NCBI GenBank assembly: GCA_021811745.1
Contig: JAJZNH010000482.1
Coordinates: 1 to 6,497, forward strand
Length of the DNA: 6,497 bases
Direction: 5' to 3'
DNA from: Acidobacteriota bacterium
Lineage (GTDB): Bacteria > Acidobacteriota > Terriglobia > Terriglobales > Acidobacteriaceae
Made by a program: the position numbers and the translations under genes
The notes under the pieces: model-generated
The model's input: the letters and a program-made list of their open reading frames with translations, nothing else
What the model was told of the DNA's origin: nothing
The model's database searches: none
Part shown: piece after piece, positions 6,029 through 6,497 of the stretch
Layout of the letters: each line of letters starts with the position of its first letter
Position numbering within the stretch: position 1 is the first letter of the stretch

Positions 6029-6090
6029 TTGTTATTCCGAACAGCTTCGCAGGTCGCCATACATGCACTCTGCGGAGCTCAGAATGACAA
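6029..6090. repeat. Palindromic REP-like element between eno and gpmI
   Basis: The arms TTGTTATTCCGAAC (6029-6042) and GCTCAGAATGACAA (6077-6090) are inverted copies with 11 of 14 identical positions, one of the differences being a T.G pair. Inside them CGCAG (6048-6052) pairs with CTGCG (6070-6074), so the whole unit folds into one long interrupted hairpin. The TTGTCATTCTGAGC / GCTCAGAATGACAA word is, from memory, a common intergenic repeat in Acidobacteriota and other phyla. Its place after eno suggests it could also stabilise or end the eno transcript. Confidence 0.6.
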
Positions 6091-6114
6091 CCTTAAGTGA
6101 ACAACGAACAATGG

Positions 6115-6497
<383 letters not shown>

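Noticed and set aside
5923..6060. ATG-initiated 46-residue N-terminal extension of GpmI
   Set aside because: The extension has no family similarity and lies partly in a palindromic repeat. GTG at 5922 with AGAGG upstream gives the normal N-terminus.

Overview
The window is GC-rich bacterial chromosomal DNA carrying mostly housekeeping genes with wide spaces between them. No phage, transposase, CRISPR or toxin-antitoxin gene is visible. Gene content alone does not fix the organism. The long intergenic gaps and a short interspersed element containing CTCAGAATGACAA (a word I remember as recurrent between genes of Acidobacteriota and some other phyla) make an acidobacterium (Terriglobia-like) my best guess. 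That is an inference from memory, not a search result.

Layout from left to right. The last 28 codons of an unrecognised + strand gene (2-88) are followed by a good sigma70-type promoter (119-147) and a small multi-spanning membrane protein (188-640). A pair of strong hairpins (721-774) separates it from the convergent endonuclease III gene nth (881-1597, - strand). A 658-nt gap without a confident gene divides nth from the divergent cdsA (2256-3086, + strand, CDP-diacylglycerol synthase). A further gap (3087-3524) holds an operator-like dyad and a possible promoter and leads to a tRNA-Asp(GTC) gene (3525-3602). Another 712 nt without a confident gene follows. The right side is a - strand glycolysis pair: eno (enolase, cut by the window edge, 6115-6497) and then gpmI (cofactor-independent phosphoglycerate mutase, 4315-5922). 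These catalyse the adjacent steps 3-phosphoglycerate to 2-phosphoglycerate to phosphoenolpyruvate.

The most interesting content is between the genes. An element of about 105 nt occurs twice in the same orientation (1931-2035 and 4117-4222) at about 75 percent identity by hand alignment, and each copy can fold into a hairpin. A separate palindromic REP-like hairpin (6029-6090) sits between eno and gpmI. Downstream of the tRNA there is a perfect tandem 11-mer and a related G-rich pair in the opposite orientation, which could be a scar of an integrated element. I see no complete undescribed multi-gene system. The dispersed structured repeat is the best candidate for something undescribed.
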